Assembly (NCBI RefSeq): GCF_025725725.1
Contig: NZ_CP107020.1
Span: 1,674,001-1,738,000, forward strand
From: Brachybacterium huguangmaarense
Lineage (GTDB): Bacteria > Actinomycetota > Actinomycetes > Actinomycetales > Dermabacteraceae
Reading direction: 5' to 3'
Length of the DNA stretch: 64,000 nt
Both the position numbers and the translations under genes were made by a program. Of the stretch, positions 38,118-48,385 are shown piece by piece (positions within the stretch are counted from its first letter, which is position 1; every line of letters begins with the position of its first letter). The notes beneath the pieces are model-generated. The model made no database searches, was not told the origin of the DNA, and saw only the letters and a program-made list of their open reading frames with translations.

Positions 38118-39452
38118 GTGCCTGTCGACCTCCCGATGTCCGATGCCGCCTCCGACCTGATCCTCGCCGAGGACGGCTCCCTCGTCCGCCGCTCGATCCT
38201 GCCCGGCGGGGTCCGCCTGCTCACCGAGACCGACACCTCGGTCCGCTCCGTGAGCATCGGCATGTGGCTCCCGGTCGGCTCGCGCGACGAGAGCGCGCCC
38301 CACGCGGGCTCGACCCACGTGCTCGAGCACCTCCTGTTCAAGGGCACGGCGCGGCGCAGCGCGCTTGACATCGCCCAGGCCTTCGACGAGGTCGGGGGCG
38401 AGTCCAACGCCGTCACCGCCAAGGAGCACACCTTCTACTACGGGCGCGTGCGCAGCGCCGACCTGCCCCTGGCCGTCGATGTGCTCGCGGACATGATCAC
38501 CTCGGCCACCCTCGCGCCCGAGGCGCTCGCGACCGAGCGCGAGGTGATCCTCGAGGAGCTTGCGATGGCCGAGGACGACCCCACCGACGTCGGCTACGAG
38601 ACCTTCCTCGCGCAGGTCCTCGGCCCCGACACGGCGCTGGGCCGTCCCGTCGGCGGCACCGCCGAGACCGTCGGCGCGATCTCGGCCGCGGACGTGCGCG
38701 ACCACTACGCCGAGCACTACCGGCCCGCGAACCTCGTGGTCACCGCGGTCGGGGACCTCGACCACGACGCGCTCGCCGCGCTGCTCGGCCAGCGCCTGGC
38801 TGACGGCGGCTGGCAGCTCGCCGACGGCGCGACGCCCGACCCGCGTCGCCCCGACGGCGAGGACCCGGCCCCGGGCGCCGGCGACGCGGCCGCGCTCGTG
38901 CCGCTGCGCCTCGCGCGCGACACCGAGCAGACCCACGTGTACCTGGGCGGCCCGGGCATCACCGCCACGAGCGGCGAGCGTCACGTCATGAGCGTGCTCA
39001 TGTCGATCCTGGGCGGCGGCATGTCCTCCCGCCTGTTCCAGCACATCCGGGAGGAGCGCGGCCTCGCGTACTCCGTGTACTCCTTCAGCGCCGGCTACCG
39101 CGGCGCGGGGCTGTTCGGGCTCTATGCCGCGTGCCGCCCCTCCCGCACCGCCCAGGTCGTCGAGCTGATGGCCGCGGAGCTGACGGCCATGGGCCGCGAC
39201 GGCGTGACCGAGGACGAGATGCGCCGGGCCCTCGGCCAGATCACGGGCTCGCTCGCGCTCGGCCTCGAGGACACGTCCTCGCGCATGGGCCGTCTCGGCA
39301 CGGCCGAGCTCGTCCACGGCCGCTACACCGATGTCGACGAGGCGGTGGCCCGCTTCGCCTCCGTGCGCGCGGGCGACGTGCAGGACCTCGCCGCGCGCCT
39401 CGCCTCGTCCTTCACCACCCGCGTCGACGTCGGCCCCGCCGACGCCGCCTGA
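38118..39452 (+). CDS. M16-family zinc peptidase (mitochondrial processing peptidase-like)
   Basis: 444 residues. The inverted zinc motif HxxEH is in 'HAGSTHVLEHLLFKGT' at about residue 75, and the downstream Glu ligand is expected in 'NAVTAKEHTFYYGRV'. The second, inactive-type half contains 'GGGMSSRLFQHIREERGLAYSVYSF'. This is the single-gene PepR/YmxG type found beside pnp and dapB in actinobacteria and bacilli; substrates are unknown. GTG 38118 is chosen because 'gggaggattctccg' is a strong ribosome-binding site; an upstream ATG at 38058 lacks one. dapB follows after 31 bases. Confidence 0.92.
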   Translation: MPVDLPMSDAASDLILAEDGSLVRRSILPGGVRLLTETDTSVRSVSIGMWLPVGSRDESAPHAGSTHVLEHLLFKGTARRSALDIAQAFDEVGGESNAVTAKEHTFYYGRVRSADLPLAVDVLADMITSATLAPEALATEREVILEELAMAEDDPTDVGYETFLAQVLGPDTALGRPVGGTAETVGAISAADVRDHYAEHYRPANLVVTAVGDLDHDALAALLGQRLADGGWQLADGATPDPRRPDGEDPAPGAGDAAALVPLRLARDTEQTHVYLGGPGITATSGERHVMSVLMSILGGGMSSRLFQHIREERGLAYSVYSFSAGYRGAGLFGLYAACRPSRTAQVVELMAAELTAMGRDGVTEDEMRRALGQITGSLALGLEDTSSRMGRLGTAELVHGRYTDVDEAVARFASVRAGDVQDLAARLASSFTTRVDVGPADAA

Positions 39453-39483
39453 GATCCCACCCCAGTCCAGGAGGAACCACCCC

Positions 39484-40239
39484 ATGAGCACTTCCATCGC
39501 CGTCGCCGTCCTCGGCGCCGCGGGCCGCATGGGCGCGGCCGCCGTGCACGCCGTCGAGCAGGCCCCCGACCTCGAGCTGGTCGCCGCCATCGGCCGCGGC
39601 GACGACCGCGAGCAGGCCGTGCGCGCGGGCGCCCAGGTGGTCGTCGACCTCACCGTGCCCGACGCCACGCGCGACAACGTGCGGTGGGCGATCGAGCGCG
39701 GCCTGCACGCCGTGGTCGGGGTCACCGGCTGGGACGAGGACGCCCTCGCCGAGGTCCGCGACGCGCTTGCCGAGCGACCGGGCCTCGGCGTGCTGATCGC
39801 CCCCAACTTCGCGATCGGCGCCGTGCTCGCGATGCGGTTCGCGCAGGTCGCGGCCCGCTACTACGAGAGCGCCGAGATCATCGAGATGCACCACCCCGAC
39901 AAGCTCGACGCCCCCTCGGGGACCGCCCGCCACACGGCGGCGGCGATCGCGAGCGGGCGCGCGAGCGCGGGCCTCGGCCCCGTGCCCGACCGCACCCGGA
40001 GCGACCCCGACGGGGCGCGCGGGGCCGTCGTCGACGGGATCCACGTCCACGCCGTGCGCCTGCGCGGCCTCGTCGCCCACGAGGAGATCCTGTTCGGCGG
40101 CGTCGGCGAGGAGCTCACCCTCCGCCACGACTCCTTCGACCGCGTGAGCTTCATGCCCGGCGTCCTGCTCGGCATCCGCGAGGTCGCCTCCCACCCCGGC
40201 CTGACCGTCGGCCTCGACGGGTACATGGAGCTGGACTGA
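39484..40239 (+). CDS. dapB: 4-hydroxy-tetrahydrodipicolinate reductase
   Basis: 251-residue DapB of the diaminopimelate/lysine pathway. NAD(P)-binding motif 'AVLGAAGRMGAAAVHAV'; 'VDLTVPDATRDNVRWAIERG' and 'GVTGWDEDAL' are family landmarks; the catalytic segment is 'EMHHPDKLDAPSGTARHTA'. 'VDGIHVHAVRLRGLVAHEE' follows. ATG 39484 comes after 'ccaggaggaaccacccc'. dapA lies 5.3 kb downstream in a separate unit. Confidence 0.97.
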   Translation: MSTSIAVAVLGAAGRMGAAAVHAVEQAPDLELVAAIGRGDDREQAVRAGAQVVVDLTVPDATRDNVRWAIERGLHAVVGVTGWDEDALAEVRDALAERPGLGVLIAPNFAIGAVLAMRFAQVAARYYESAEIIEMHHPDKLDAPSGTARHTAAAIASGRASAGLGPVPDRTRSDPDGARGAVVDGIHVHAVRLRGLVAHEEILFGGVGEELTLRHDSFDRVSFMPGVLLGIREVASHPGLTVGLDGYMELD

Positions 40240-40240
40240 C

Positions 40241-40660
40241 ATGCGCCAGCGCCTCATGGCCGCGGTCATGGTCGTGCTCACCGCGATCTACGCCTGGGGC
40301 CTCGGCTGGATCGCCGTCGGCTTCGCCCGCGCGGGCGGGCTGGTCGGCTGGGGGCTCGCCCTCGGCGTCGCGATCCTGCTCGCGCTGACCGTGTGGGTCA
40401 CGTGGCGCGAGGTCCTGTTCGGCATGGCCGCCGCGCGCCTCGGCCGGGCCTACGCGCCCGCCCGGGACGGGGCCGGCGAGGAGGAGCCGCTCGCGCCGCG
40501 GCAGGAGTTCGAGCGGGCGCGCGAGGACCTCGAGCACGGTTCCGCGGACGACTGGCGCGCGTGGTACCGGGTGGGCCTGGCCTACGACGCCCTGCGCGAC
40601 CGCCGGCACGCCCGCGCCTCGATCCGCCGGGCCATCGACCTCGAGCGCGCCGCCCGCTGA
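40241..40660 (+). CDS. Small membrane protein with TPR-like tail, function unknown
   Basis: 139 residues. Two hydrophobic helices (about 5-28 and 34-55) are followed by a charged cytoplasmic tail; 'EFERAREDLEHGSADDWRAW' and '[20 protein letters not shown]' look like a TPR-type helix pair. It starts 1 base after the dapB stop, so the two are co-translated. Similar small proteins follow dapB in related actinobacteria, but I know of no assigned function. Confidence 0.75.
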   Translation: MRQRLMAAVMVVLTAIYAWGLGWIAVGFARAGGLVGWGLALGVAILLALTVWVTWREVLFGMAAARLGRAYAPARDGAGEEEPLAPRQEFERAREDLEHGSADDWRAWYRVGLAYDALRDRRHARASIRRAIDLERAAR

Positions 40661-40691
40661 GGCCCGGAGAGGTCCGCGGTCCGCGCGGCCC

Positions 40692-41006
40692 TCAGGGCAG
40701 GCCGAGCAGGCGCAGCCCGGCGGTGACCGCGGCCCCGGCGATCACGACCACGAGGAAGGGCGCCCGTCGCCACAGCAGGAGCGCGGCGACGACGAGGCCC
40801 GCGACCCGCGCGTCGAGCACGAGCTGGGACCCGCTCGTGACCGTCTGGGTGGCCACGAGCGCACCGAGCAGGGCGACCGGCAGGAGCGTCGTCACGCGCG
40901 CGACGACGGGCCGATCCAGGACGCTCGGCGGCACCTGGTAGCCGAGCCACTTCTGGGCGAAGCTCGCGAGCGCCGCGACGATCACGGCGATCCACAGGAT
41001 GCTCAT
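40692..41006 (-). CDS. AzlD-family branched-chain amino acid transporter subunit
   Basis: 104 residues with three or four membrane helices and the AzlD pattern ('AVIVAALASFAQKWLGYQVP', 'LPVALLGALVATQTV'). AzlD is the small partner of AzlC in LIV-E-type exporters of branched-chain amino acids. Its ATG overlaps the azlC stop, so the subunits are co-translated. Export of Leu/Ile/Val is inferred from the family; other substrates are possible. Confidence 0.88.
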   Translation of the reverse strand: MSILWIAVIVAALASFAQKWLGYQVPPSVLDRPVVARVTTLLPVALLGALVATQTVTSGSQLVLDARVAGLVVAALLLWRRAPFLVVVIAGAAVTAGLRLLGLP

Positions 41007-41710
41007 GGCCGCCTCCTGCCCGGCAGCGCTCCGACCACGACCGCGACGAGCGCGGCCGCCACGACCGGCAGCCCGGCCGGGAGGACCGGTGTGGTCAGGG
41101 CGGCGACGAAGGCCGCGGCGACCGCGATGGCGACCACGTCGAGGGAGCGCAGGCGCGGCCACAGCAGGGCCAGGAACGCGGCGGCGGCCGCACCGTCGAG
41201 GCCCCACGCGCCGGGGTCGGCCACGAACTGTCCGGCGAGGGCCCCGACGAGGGAGAACAGGTTCCAGAACACCCAGACCCATACCCCCGCCGCCCAGAAG
41301 CCGGCTCGGGTGGCCTCGCGGGTGGAGCCCGACAGGGCGGTCGCCGTCGACTCGTCGATCGTCAGCAGGGAGCGGGCCGCGCCTCTCCACCCGCCCCGCG
41401 GCAGCTCACGGGCGAGCATGAGCCCGTACAGGGAGTTGCGGATGCCCAGCAGCACGGAGGCGAGGGCGGCGCCCACGGCGGAGCCGCCGCCCGAGACCAC
41501 GCCGATGAAGGCGAACTGGCTGCCGCCGGAGAACAGCACGGCCGACAGCACGACCGCCTGCCACACGTCGAGACCCGACGAGGTGGCGAGAGCCCCGAAG
41601 GACAGGCCGTAGAGGCCGGTCGCGAGGCCCACCGAGAATCCGCGACGACGGATCGCGGCGACCTCGGCGCTCGGCGCGGGCGCGGCGGGGGAGGGGACGG
41701 CGCTCGACAT
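41003..41710 (-). CDS. AzlC-family branched-chain amino acid exporter
   Basis: 235 residues, about 7 membrane helices. Family landmarks: 'GLATGLYGLSFGALATSSGL', 'VLSAVLFSGGSQFAFIGVVSGG', 'LLGIRNSLYGLMLARELP' and 'LTIDESTATAL'. It pairs with the overlapping azlD gene to form an exporter comparable to BrnFE. ATG 41710 is divergent from the PTS permease gene. No adjacent Lrp-type regulator is seen. Confidence 0.92.
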   Translation of the reverse strand: MSSAVPSPAAPAPSAEVAAIRRRGFSVGLATGLYGLSFGALATSSGLDVWQAVVLSAVLFSGGSQFAFIGVVSGGGSAVGAALASVLLGIRNSLYGLMLARELPRGGWRGAARSLLTIDESTATALSGSTREATRAGFWAAGVWVWVFWNLFSLVGALAGQFVADPGAWGLDGAAAAAFLALLWPRLRSLDVVAIAVAAAFVAALTTPVLPAGLPVVAAALVAVVVGALPGRRRP

Positions 41711-41862
41711 GACGGCCTCACCCTACGGGTGCGCCCACGGCGGCACGGCCGGCGACCATGGGGAGGGCCCGAGGCATGCCATGATCCTCGTCACGCGCGG
41801 GCCGCTGACCTGCGGGCCCGGCCGCGCCTCTGCCGGCGGCTGCGGCGAGGGCGCGCGGAGGG

Positions 41863-41891
41863 TTGCCGATCCGGCCGCGCTGCACCATGAT
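41863..41891 (+). promoter_or_regulatory. Putative promoter of the PTS permease gene
   Basis: TTGCCG (41863-41868), 17-bp spacer and CATGAT (41886-41891) give a sigma-70-type promoter with 4 of 6 matches in each box. Transcription would start near 41898, at the left edge of the operator-like inverted repeat. Confidence 0.5.
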
Positions 41892-41898
41892 GCTCGTT

Positions 41899-41928
41899 AC
41901 TGACTGTTTCCCCATTCAAACAATCAGT
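41899..41928. promoter_or_regulatory. Operator-like inverted repeat before the PTS permease gene
   Basis: ACTGACTGTTT (41899-41909) and AAACAATCAGT (41918-41928) form an inverted repeat with 10 of 11 matches and an 8-bp spacer, in the only AT-rich patch of this gap. Its position at the expected transcription start suggests a repressor site. The regulator is not identified and is not encoded next door. Confidence 0.6.
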
Positions 41929-41973
41929 TTCAGTCGTGCGTGGATATCCCGTCCACCCCCGTGAGAGGCAACG

Positions 41974-43920
41974 ATGAAGTTCTTCCAACGACTCGGCAGA
42001 TCCCTGATGCTCCCCGTCGCGGTCCTCCCGGTCGCCGCGATCCTGAGCGGCGTCGGCTACTGGATCCTGACAGCCACCGGCAACGACAGCAACCTCGCCG
42101 GCGTCTTCTTCAAGACCGCGGGCGGCGCGATCCTCGACAACCTGCCCCTGCTGTTCGCGATCGGCGTCTCGATCGGCATGGCGACCAAACCGGACGGCAC
42201 CTCGGCGCTCGCCGGGCTCGTCTCCTGGCTCACGGTGACCACCCTGCTGAGCCCCGCGAGCGTCGCCCTGTTCCGCGGCATCGACGAGGGCAGCGTCAAC
42301 CCCGCCTTCGACCAGGTGCAGAACGTCTTCGTCGGCATCCTGTGCGGCCTCATCGGCGCCTACTCCTACGACCACTTCAAGGAGACCAAGCTCCCCGACG
42401 CGCTCTCCTTCTTCTCCGGGCGCCGGTCGGTCGCGATCGTCTCGGCGGGCGCCTCGCTCGTGCTCGGCCTCGTGCTGTTCTTCGTCTGGCCGCTCGCGTA
42501 CAGCGGGCTCGTCGCCTTCGGCGAGTTCATCCTGACCCTCGGCCCGGTCGGGGTGGGCATCTACGGCTTCCTGAACCGCCTGCTGATCCCCCTGGGGCTG
42601 CACCACGCCCTGAACTCGGTGTTCTGGTTCGACGTGGCCGGGATCAACGACCTGGGCAACTTCCTCAACGGGACGGGCACCTACGGCGTCACCGGGCAGT
42701 ACATGACCGGCTTCTTCCCCGTCATGATGTTCGGGCTGCCCGGCGCGGCCCTGGCGATGTACGTGACGGCGAAGACCACGCGCCGCAAGGTCGCGGCCGG
42801 CGTGCTGCTCTCGAGCGCGGTCGCCTCGTTCTTCGTCGGGGTCACCGAGCCCCTCGAGTTCTCCTTCATGTTCCTCGCGCCCCCGCTGTACGTCGTGCAC
42901 GCCCTGTTCACGGGCATCTCGATGGCCGTGAGCGCCGCGCTCCCCGTCCGGATGGGCTTCGGCTTCTCGGGCGGCTTCATCGACCTGATCCTGGGCTGGG
43001 TGAACCCGATGGCCGAGAACCCGTGGATGATCCCGGTGATGGGCGCCTTCTGGTTCGTCGTCTACTTCCTCGTCTTCCGCTTCATGATCGTTCGCTTCGA
43101 CCTCAAGACCCCGGGCCGTGAGGACGACGCGCCCGAGGAGGAGAGCGCCGCCGCCGGGACGGGCAAGAACGCCTACCTCGCGACCGCGACCGCCTTCCTC
43201 GACGCCCTCGGCGGGGCGTCGAACATCCTGGACCTCGAGAACTGCGCGACCCGCCTGCGCATGCAGGTGGCCGACACCGGCGTGATCGACGACGCGGCGC
43301 TCAAGGCGCACGGCGCCGCGGGCGTCATGCGGCCCGGCCGCGGCTCGGTGCAGGTGATCTACGGCCTGAACGTGCAGTTCGTCAAGGACGCGATGGACGC
43401 GATCATGAGCGGCGAGGCCGAGCCGGTCACATCCGCCTCGGCCGCCCGGCCCGAGCGCGCCGACGCCGACGGCGCGGACGGCGCCGCCACGGGCGCCACG
43501 GCCACGCGCACGAGCCATCTGGTCCGTCTGCGCCAGCCGCTGCCCGGTCGCGTCGTGGACCTCGCCGACGTCCCGGACCCGACGTTCTCCCAGCAGCTCA
43601 TGGGCCCGGGCGTCGCGGTCGAGCCGACCGCCGGCGAGGTCGTCGCGCCCGCCGCCGGGACCGTGCAGCACGTCTTCGACACCGGGCACGCCGTCGCGAT
43701 GGTCCTCGACGACGGGACCGAGGTGCTCATCCACGTCGGGCTCGACACCGTGGACATGAAGGGCGACGGCTTCACGCCGCTCGTCCGGGCCGGCGACCAC
43801 GTCACCTCGGGCACGCCCCTGCTGGGCGTGGACCTCGAGAAGGTCCGCCGCGCGGGGCACCCGACGGTCACCCCCGTGATCGTGCTCAACGACGCGGACG
43901 CGGTCATCGAGCTGGTCTGA
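41974..43920 (+). CDS. nagE: PTS transporter subunit IICBA, N-acetylglucosamine (NagE) type
   Basis: 648 residues, the same length as E. coli NagE and in the same IIC-IIB-IIA order. IIC (about 1-380): 'FFQRLGRSLMLPVAVLPVAA', 'LNRLLIPLGLHHALNSVFWF', 'FFPVMMFGLPGAALAMY', 'GVTEPLEFSFMFLAP'. IIB (about 400-480) has phospho-Cys424 in 'NCATRLRM'. IIA (about 505-648) has phospho-His587 in 'VLIHVGLDTV'. It imports and phosphorylates GlcNAc or glucose; similarity favours GlcNAc, but a glucose PTS cannot be excluded. ATG 41974 follows 'cgtgagaggcaacg'. No nagA/nagB genes are adjacent. Confidence 0.88.
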   Translation: MKFFQRLGRSLMLPVAVLPVAAILSGVGYWILTATGNDSNLAGVFFKTAGGAILDNLPLLFAIGVSIGMATKPDGTSALAGLVSWLTVTTLLSPASVALFRGIDEGSVNPAFDQVQNVFVGILCGLIGAYSYDHFKETKLPDALSFFSGRRSVAIVSAGASLVLGLVLFFVWPLAYSGLVAFGEFILTLGPVGVGIYGFLNRLLIPLGLHHALNSVFWFDVAGINDLGNFLNGTGTYGVTGQYMTGFFPVMMFGLPGAALAMYVTAKTTRRKVAAGVLLSSAVASFFVGVTEPLEFSFMFLAPPLYVVHALFTGISMAVSAALPVRMGFGFSGGFIDLILGWVNPMAENPWMIPVMGAFWFVVYFLVFRFMIVRFDLKTPGREDDAPEEESAAAGTGKNAYLATATAFLDALGGASNILDLENCATRLRMQVADTGVIDDAALKAHGAAGVMRPGRGSVQVIYGLNVQFVKDAMDAIMSGEAEPVTSASAARPERADADGADGAATGATATRTSHLVRLRQPLPGRVVDLADVPDPTFSQQLMGPGVAVEPTAGEVVAPAAGTVQHVFDTGHAVAMVLDDGTEVLIHVGLDTVDMKGDGFTPLVRAGDHVTSGTPLLGVDLEKVRRAGHPTVTPVIVLNDADAVIELV

Positions 43921-43949
43921 GAGCACGTCGCGCGGGCGGGCCGGGTGAT

Positions 43950-43995
43950 GTGATCCGGGCGTCGGCGGCCACGGGGCCGATGACGCCCGGATCAC
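43950..43995 (+). terminator. Terminator hairpin after the PTS permease gene
   Basis: 21-base arms (43950-43970 and 43975-43995) with one mismatch and one G-U pair, ACGG loop; starts 29 nt after the stop. Confidence 0.8.
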
Positions 43996-44042
43996 GGGCC
44001 CGGATCGACGACGGGCGCCGGTGCGTGTGAGAGCGTGAGGGC

Positions 44043-44765
44043 ATGACCGAGACCGCCGTGCCCGCTCCCGAGATCACCGACGCGCTGCCGATGGAGGTCG
44101 ACGCCCTCCTCCTCGACATGGACGGGACGCTCATCGACTCGGCCCCCGCCGTCCTGCGGTCCTGGAACCGCCTGTTCGGCGAGATGGGCTCCTCGCGCAC
44201 CTTCACCCCCGACCTGCACGGCATGCCCGCCGCCCAGGTGCTGCGCGGCGCCTTCCCCGATCTCGACGAGGAGGCGATCGCCCGGGCCCATGCGCGCATC
44301 GAGGACATGGAGGTCGACGACGTCGACGGCGTCGTGGTGCTCCCGGGCACGCATCGCGTGCTCGGGGAGCTCGAGCGCGCCGCCGAGGCGCTCGGACGCC
44401 CCGCCTGGACGATCGTGACGTCGTGCACGCGACGGCTGTTCGAGGCCCGCTGGGCGGTCACCGGGCTCCCGGTCCCCGAGACGATCGTCACGGCCGACCA
44501 GGTCACGACGGGCAAGCCCGACCCGGAGCCCTACCGCCTGGGCGCCGAGCGGCTCGGCGTCGACCCGTCCCGCGCCCTCGTGATCGAGGACGCCGTGGGC
44601 GGTCTGCGCTCGGGCCGGGAGGCCGGTGCGCGCACCCTGGCCGTCACCACGACGACGGCGGCCGGGGATCTGCAGCCGCTCGCCGAGGCGCTCGTCACCT
44701 CCCTCGACGACATCGAGGTGTCCGCACGCGACGGACACCTGGTCGTGGACCGTCGCGGGCGGTGA
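44043..44765 (+). CDS. HAD-IA family phosphatase
   Basis: 240 residues. Motif I 'LLLDMDGTLIDSAPAVLRSW', motif II Thr/Ser in 'WTIVTSCTRRLFEARW', motif III Lys in 'TADQVTTGKPDPEPY', motif IV 'VIEDAVGGLRSGREAG'. Subfamily IA with an alpha-helical cap, similar to phosphoglycolate or sugar-phosphate phosphatases (YfbT/DOG-like). The long terminator upstream makes it a unit separate from the PTS gene; thyX follows after 31 bases. A link to sugar phosphates is possible but unproven. Confidence 0.87.
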   Translation: MTETAVPAPEITDALPMEVDALLLDMDGTLIDSAPAVLRSWNRLFGEMGSSRTFTPDLHGMPAAQVLRGAFPDLDEEAIARAHARIEDMEVDDVDGVVVLPGTHRVLGELERAAEALGRPAWTIVTSCTRRLFEARWAVTGLPVPETIVTADQVTTGKPDPEPYRLGAERLGVDPSRALVIEDAVGGLRSGREAGARTLAVTTTTAAGDLQPLAEALVTSLDDIEVSARDGHLVVDRRGR

Positions 44766-44782
44766 TCCGCGCGGTGCTCGAC

Positions 44783-44788
44783 TAGGCT
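44783..44788 (+). promoter_or_regulatory. Putative thyX -10 box (TAGGCT)
   Basis: TAGGCT ends 8 bases before the thyX ATG, so the mRNA would have almost no leader. Confidence 0.45.
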
Positions 44789-44796
44789 GGGGGACC

Positions 44797-45516
44797 ATGA
44801 GCGACATCGTCTTCCGGTCCGACATGACCGTCGAGCTCGTCCGCGGCGCCGCCCAGGACAGCGACGTCATCTTCGCCGCGCGGGTCTCGACCCAGGGCGA
44901 GAAGTCGCTCGCGGCGGCGAACACCGATGCGACCGCCCGGGACCAGGGCCTGATCCGCTACCTCATGCGCGACCGCCACGGCAGCCCCTTCGAGCACAAC
45001 TCGTTCACCTTCTTCGTCGAGGCCCCGATCTTCGTGTTCCGCGAGTTCATGCGCCACCGCATGGCCAGCTACAACGAGGAGTCGGGCCGCTACCGCGAGC
45101 TGCGCCCCGTCTTCTACGTGCCCGCGCGCGAGCGTCGCCTCGTGCAGGTCGGCAAGCCCGGGGCGTACGAGTTCCAGCCGGGCACCGAGGAGCAGCACGC
45201 TCTCGTCGACGCCGAGGTCCGGGCGCGCTCGGAGGAGGCCTACGCCTCCTACCGGCGCATGCTCGAGGCCGGCGTCGCACGCGAGGTCGCCCGCACGGTG
45301 CTGCCGCTGAACCTGTTCTCCTCGATGTACGTGACCATGAACGCCCGCTCGCTCATGAACTTCCTGTCGCTGCGCACCCGGCGCGACGGGGCGGCGTTCC
45401 CCTCCTTCCCGCAGCGGGAGATCGAGATGGTCGCCGAACGGATGGAACAGCACTTCGCCCAGGCGATGCCGATGACCTTCGCCGCCTTCGACGAGGGCGG
45501 CCGCATCGCCCCCTGA
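44797..45516 (+). CDS. thyX: FAD-dependent thymidylate synthase
   Basis: 239-residue ThyX, which makes dTMP from dUMP with FAD, NADPH and methylene-tetrahydrofolate. The signature RHRxxSxNExSxRY is complete at residues 86-99 ('RHRMASYNEESGRY'). 'FEHNSFTFFVEAPIFVFREF' precedes it; 'VLPLNLFSSMYVTMNARSLMNFLSLR' carries further active-site residues. ATG 44797 has a -10-like TAGGCT just upstream. thyX-dapA-rnj-ftsK is a conserved actinobacterial order. Confidence 0.97.
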   Translation: MSDIVFRSDMTVELVRGAAQDSDVIFAARVSTQGEKSLAAANTDATARDQGLIRYLMRDRHGSPFEHNSFTFFVEAPIFVFREFMRHRMASYNEESGRYRELRPVFYVPARERRLVQVGKPGAYEFQPGTEEQHALVDAEVRARSEEAYASYRRMLEAGVAREVARTVLPLNLFSSMYVTMNARSLMNFLSLRTRRDGAAFPSFPQREIEMVAERMEQHFAQAMPMTFAAFDEGGRIAP

Positions 45517-45560
45517 GCGGCGGCCTCGCCACGCCCCGCACCGAACCCAGGAGAACCCCC

Positions 45561-46498
45561 ATGAGCAGCAGCGACACCGTCCCGACGCGTCCCTTCGGGG
45601 CCAACGGGGTGGCCATGGTCACGCCGTTCACCGCCGACACGGAGGCCCTCGACCTCGAGGCCGCCCAGGCGCTCGCCGTCCATCTCGTCGACCAGGGCGT
45701 GGACCTGCTCGTGCTGGGCGGCACGACGGGGGAGTCGCCCACGACGAGCGACGACGAGAAGTGCGCCCTCGTGCGGGCCGTGCGCGAGGCGGTCGGTCCC
45801 GCGGTCACCATCCTCGCGGGCGTGGGCAGCAACGACACCCGGCACAGCGTGGCCCTCGCACGGCGCAGCGCCGAGCTCGAGATCGACGGCCTGCTCGTGG
45901 TGACGCCGTACTACTCCAAGCCCTCGCAGGAGGGCATCATCGTGCACACCGAGGCCGTCGCCGACGCGACCGAGCTGCCCGTCATGCTGTACGACATCCC
46001 GGGCCGCTCCGGGGTGCCGCTCGCGGCGGACACGATCCGTCGCCTCGCCGCGCATCCGCGGATCGTCGCCCTTAAGGACGCCAAGGGCGACCTGCAGCAG
46101 TCCACGCTCCTGATGGCGACCACGGAGCTGGCCTACTACAGCGGCGAGGACGCCCTGAACCTGCCGTGGCTCGCGATCGGCGGCGCGGGCATCGTGTCGG
46201 TCGTCGGCCAGGTCGCGCCCGCCCTCGAGGCCGAGCTGGTCGCCGCGGTCGACGCGGACGACCTGCCCCGTGCCCGCGCCGTGCACGCCCGACTCGCGCC
46301 CCTCGTCGAGGCCGTCATGGGCCGCTTCCCGGGCGTCGTCGCCGCCAAGACGGCCCTGCACCTGCAGGGCCTGCTCCCCCATGCCGCCGTCCGCGGCCCG
46401 CTCGCCCCCGCCACCGCCGCCCAGACCGCGGCGCTCGCCGAGGTGCTCGAGTCGGCCGAGGGCATCACCCCTGTCAGCCCCACCTCCCGGAGGACTCT

Positions 46499-46502
<4 letters not shown>
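45561..46502 (+). CDS. dapA: 4-hydroxy-tetrahydrodipicolinate synthase
   Basis: 313-residue TIM-barrel aldolase that condenses pyruvate with aspartate semialdehyde, first committed step of the diaminopimelate/lysine branch. The Schiff-base Lys172 is in 'IVALKDAKGDL'; Tyr144 is in 'LPVMLYDIPGRSG'; the substrate loop is 'LGGTTGESPTTSDDEK'. ATG 45561 follows 'cccaggagaaccccc'. Its stop overlaps the rnj start (GTGA), so the enzyme and RNase J are co-translated. Confidence 0.96.
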
Positions 46503-48172
<1,670 letters not shown>

Positions 48173-48190
<18 letters not shown>

Positions 48191-48329
48191 GGCCGGAGCC
48201 GTCGGCGAGGGACGAGCCGGCGGCGCAGGGCGAGCGCGAGGAGACGGCGGCATGAACGGGGTCGTCGTCGAGGCGTGAGGCCGGAGCCGTCGGCGAGGGA
48301 CGAGTCGGCGGCGCGGGGTGAGCGCGGGG
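48173..48329. repeat. Tandem duplication of the rnj 3' end, two 69-bp copies at 88-bp period
   Basis: Copy A 48173-48241 and copy B 48261-48329 match at 64 of 69 positions. Copy A contains the last rnj codons and its stop. Both copies fold the same hairpin: GCCGTCGGC, 9-nt loop, then GCCGGCGGC in A or GTCGGCGGC in B; the change in B turns a G-C pair into G-U, so pairing is kept. The pair may be duplicated terminators. Confidence 0.85.
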
Positions 48330-48372
48330 TGACCTGAGCCGCCGCCCCTCGGGTCTCGACGCGGCGGCACGG

Positions 48373-48378
48373 TAGATT
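48373..48378 (+). promoter_or_regulatory. Putative ftsK -10 box (TAGATT)
   Basis: TAGATT ends 7 bases before the ftsK ATG and directly follows the duplicated hairpins. Confidence 0.5.
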
Positions 48379-48385
48379 GAGGTCC

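Noticed and set aside
44043..44765. HAD phosphatase as a functional partner of the PTS permease gene
   Set aside because: A 21-bp terminator separates them and the phosphatase is close to thyX; co-regulation is not supported by the sequence.
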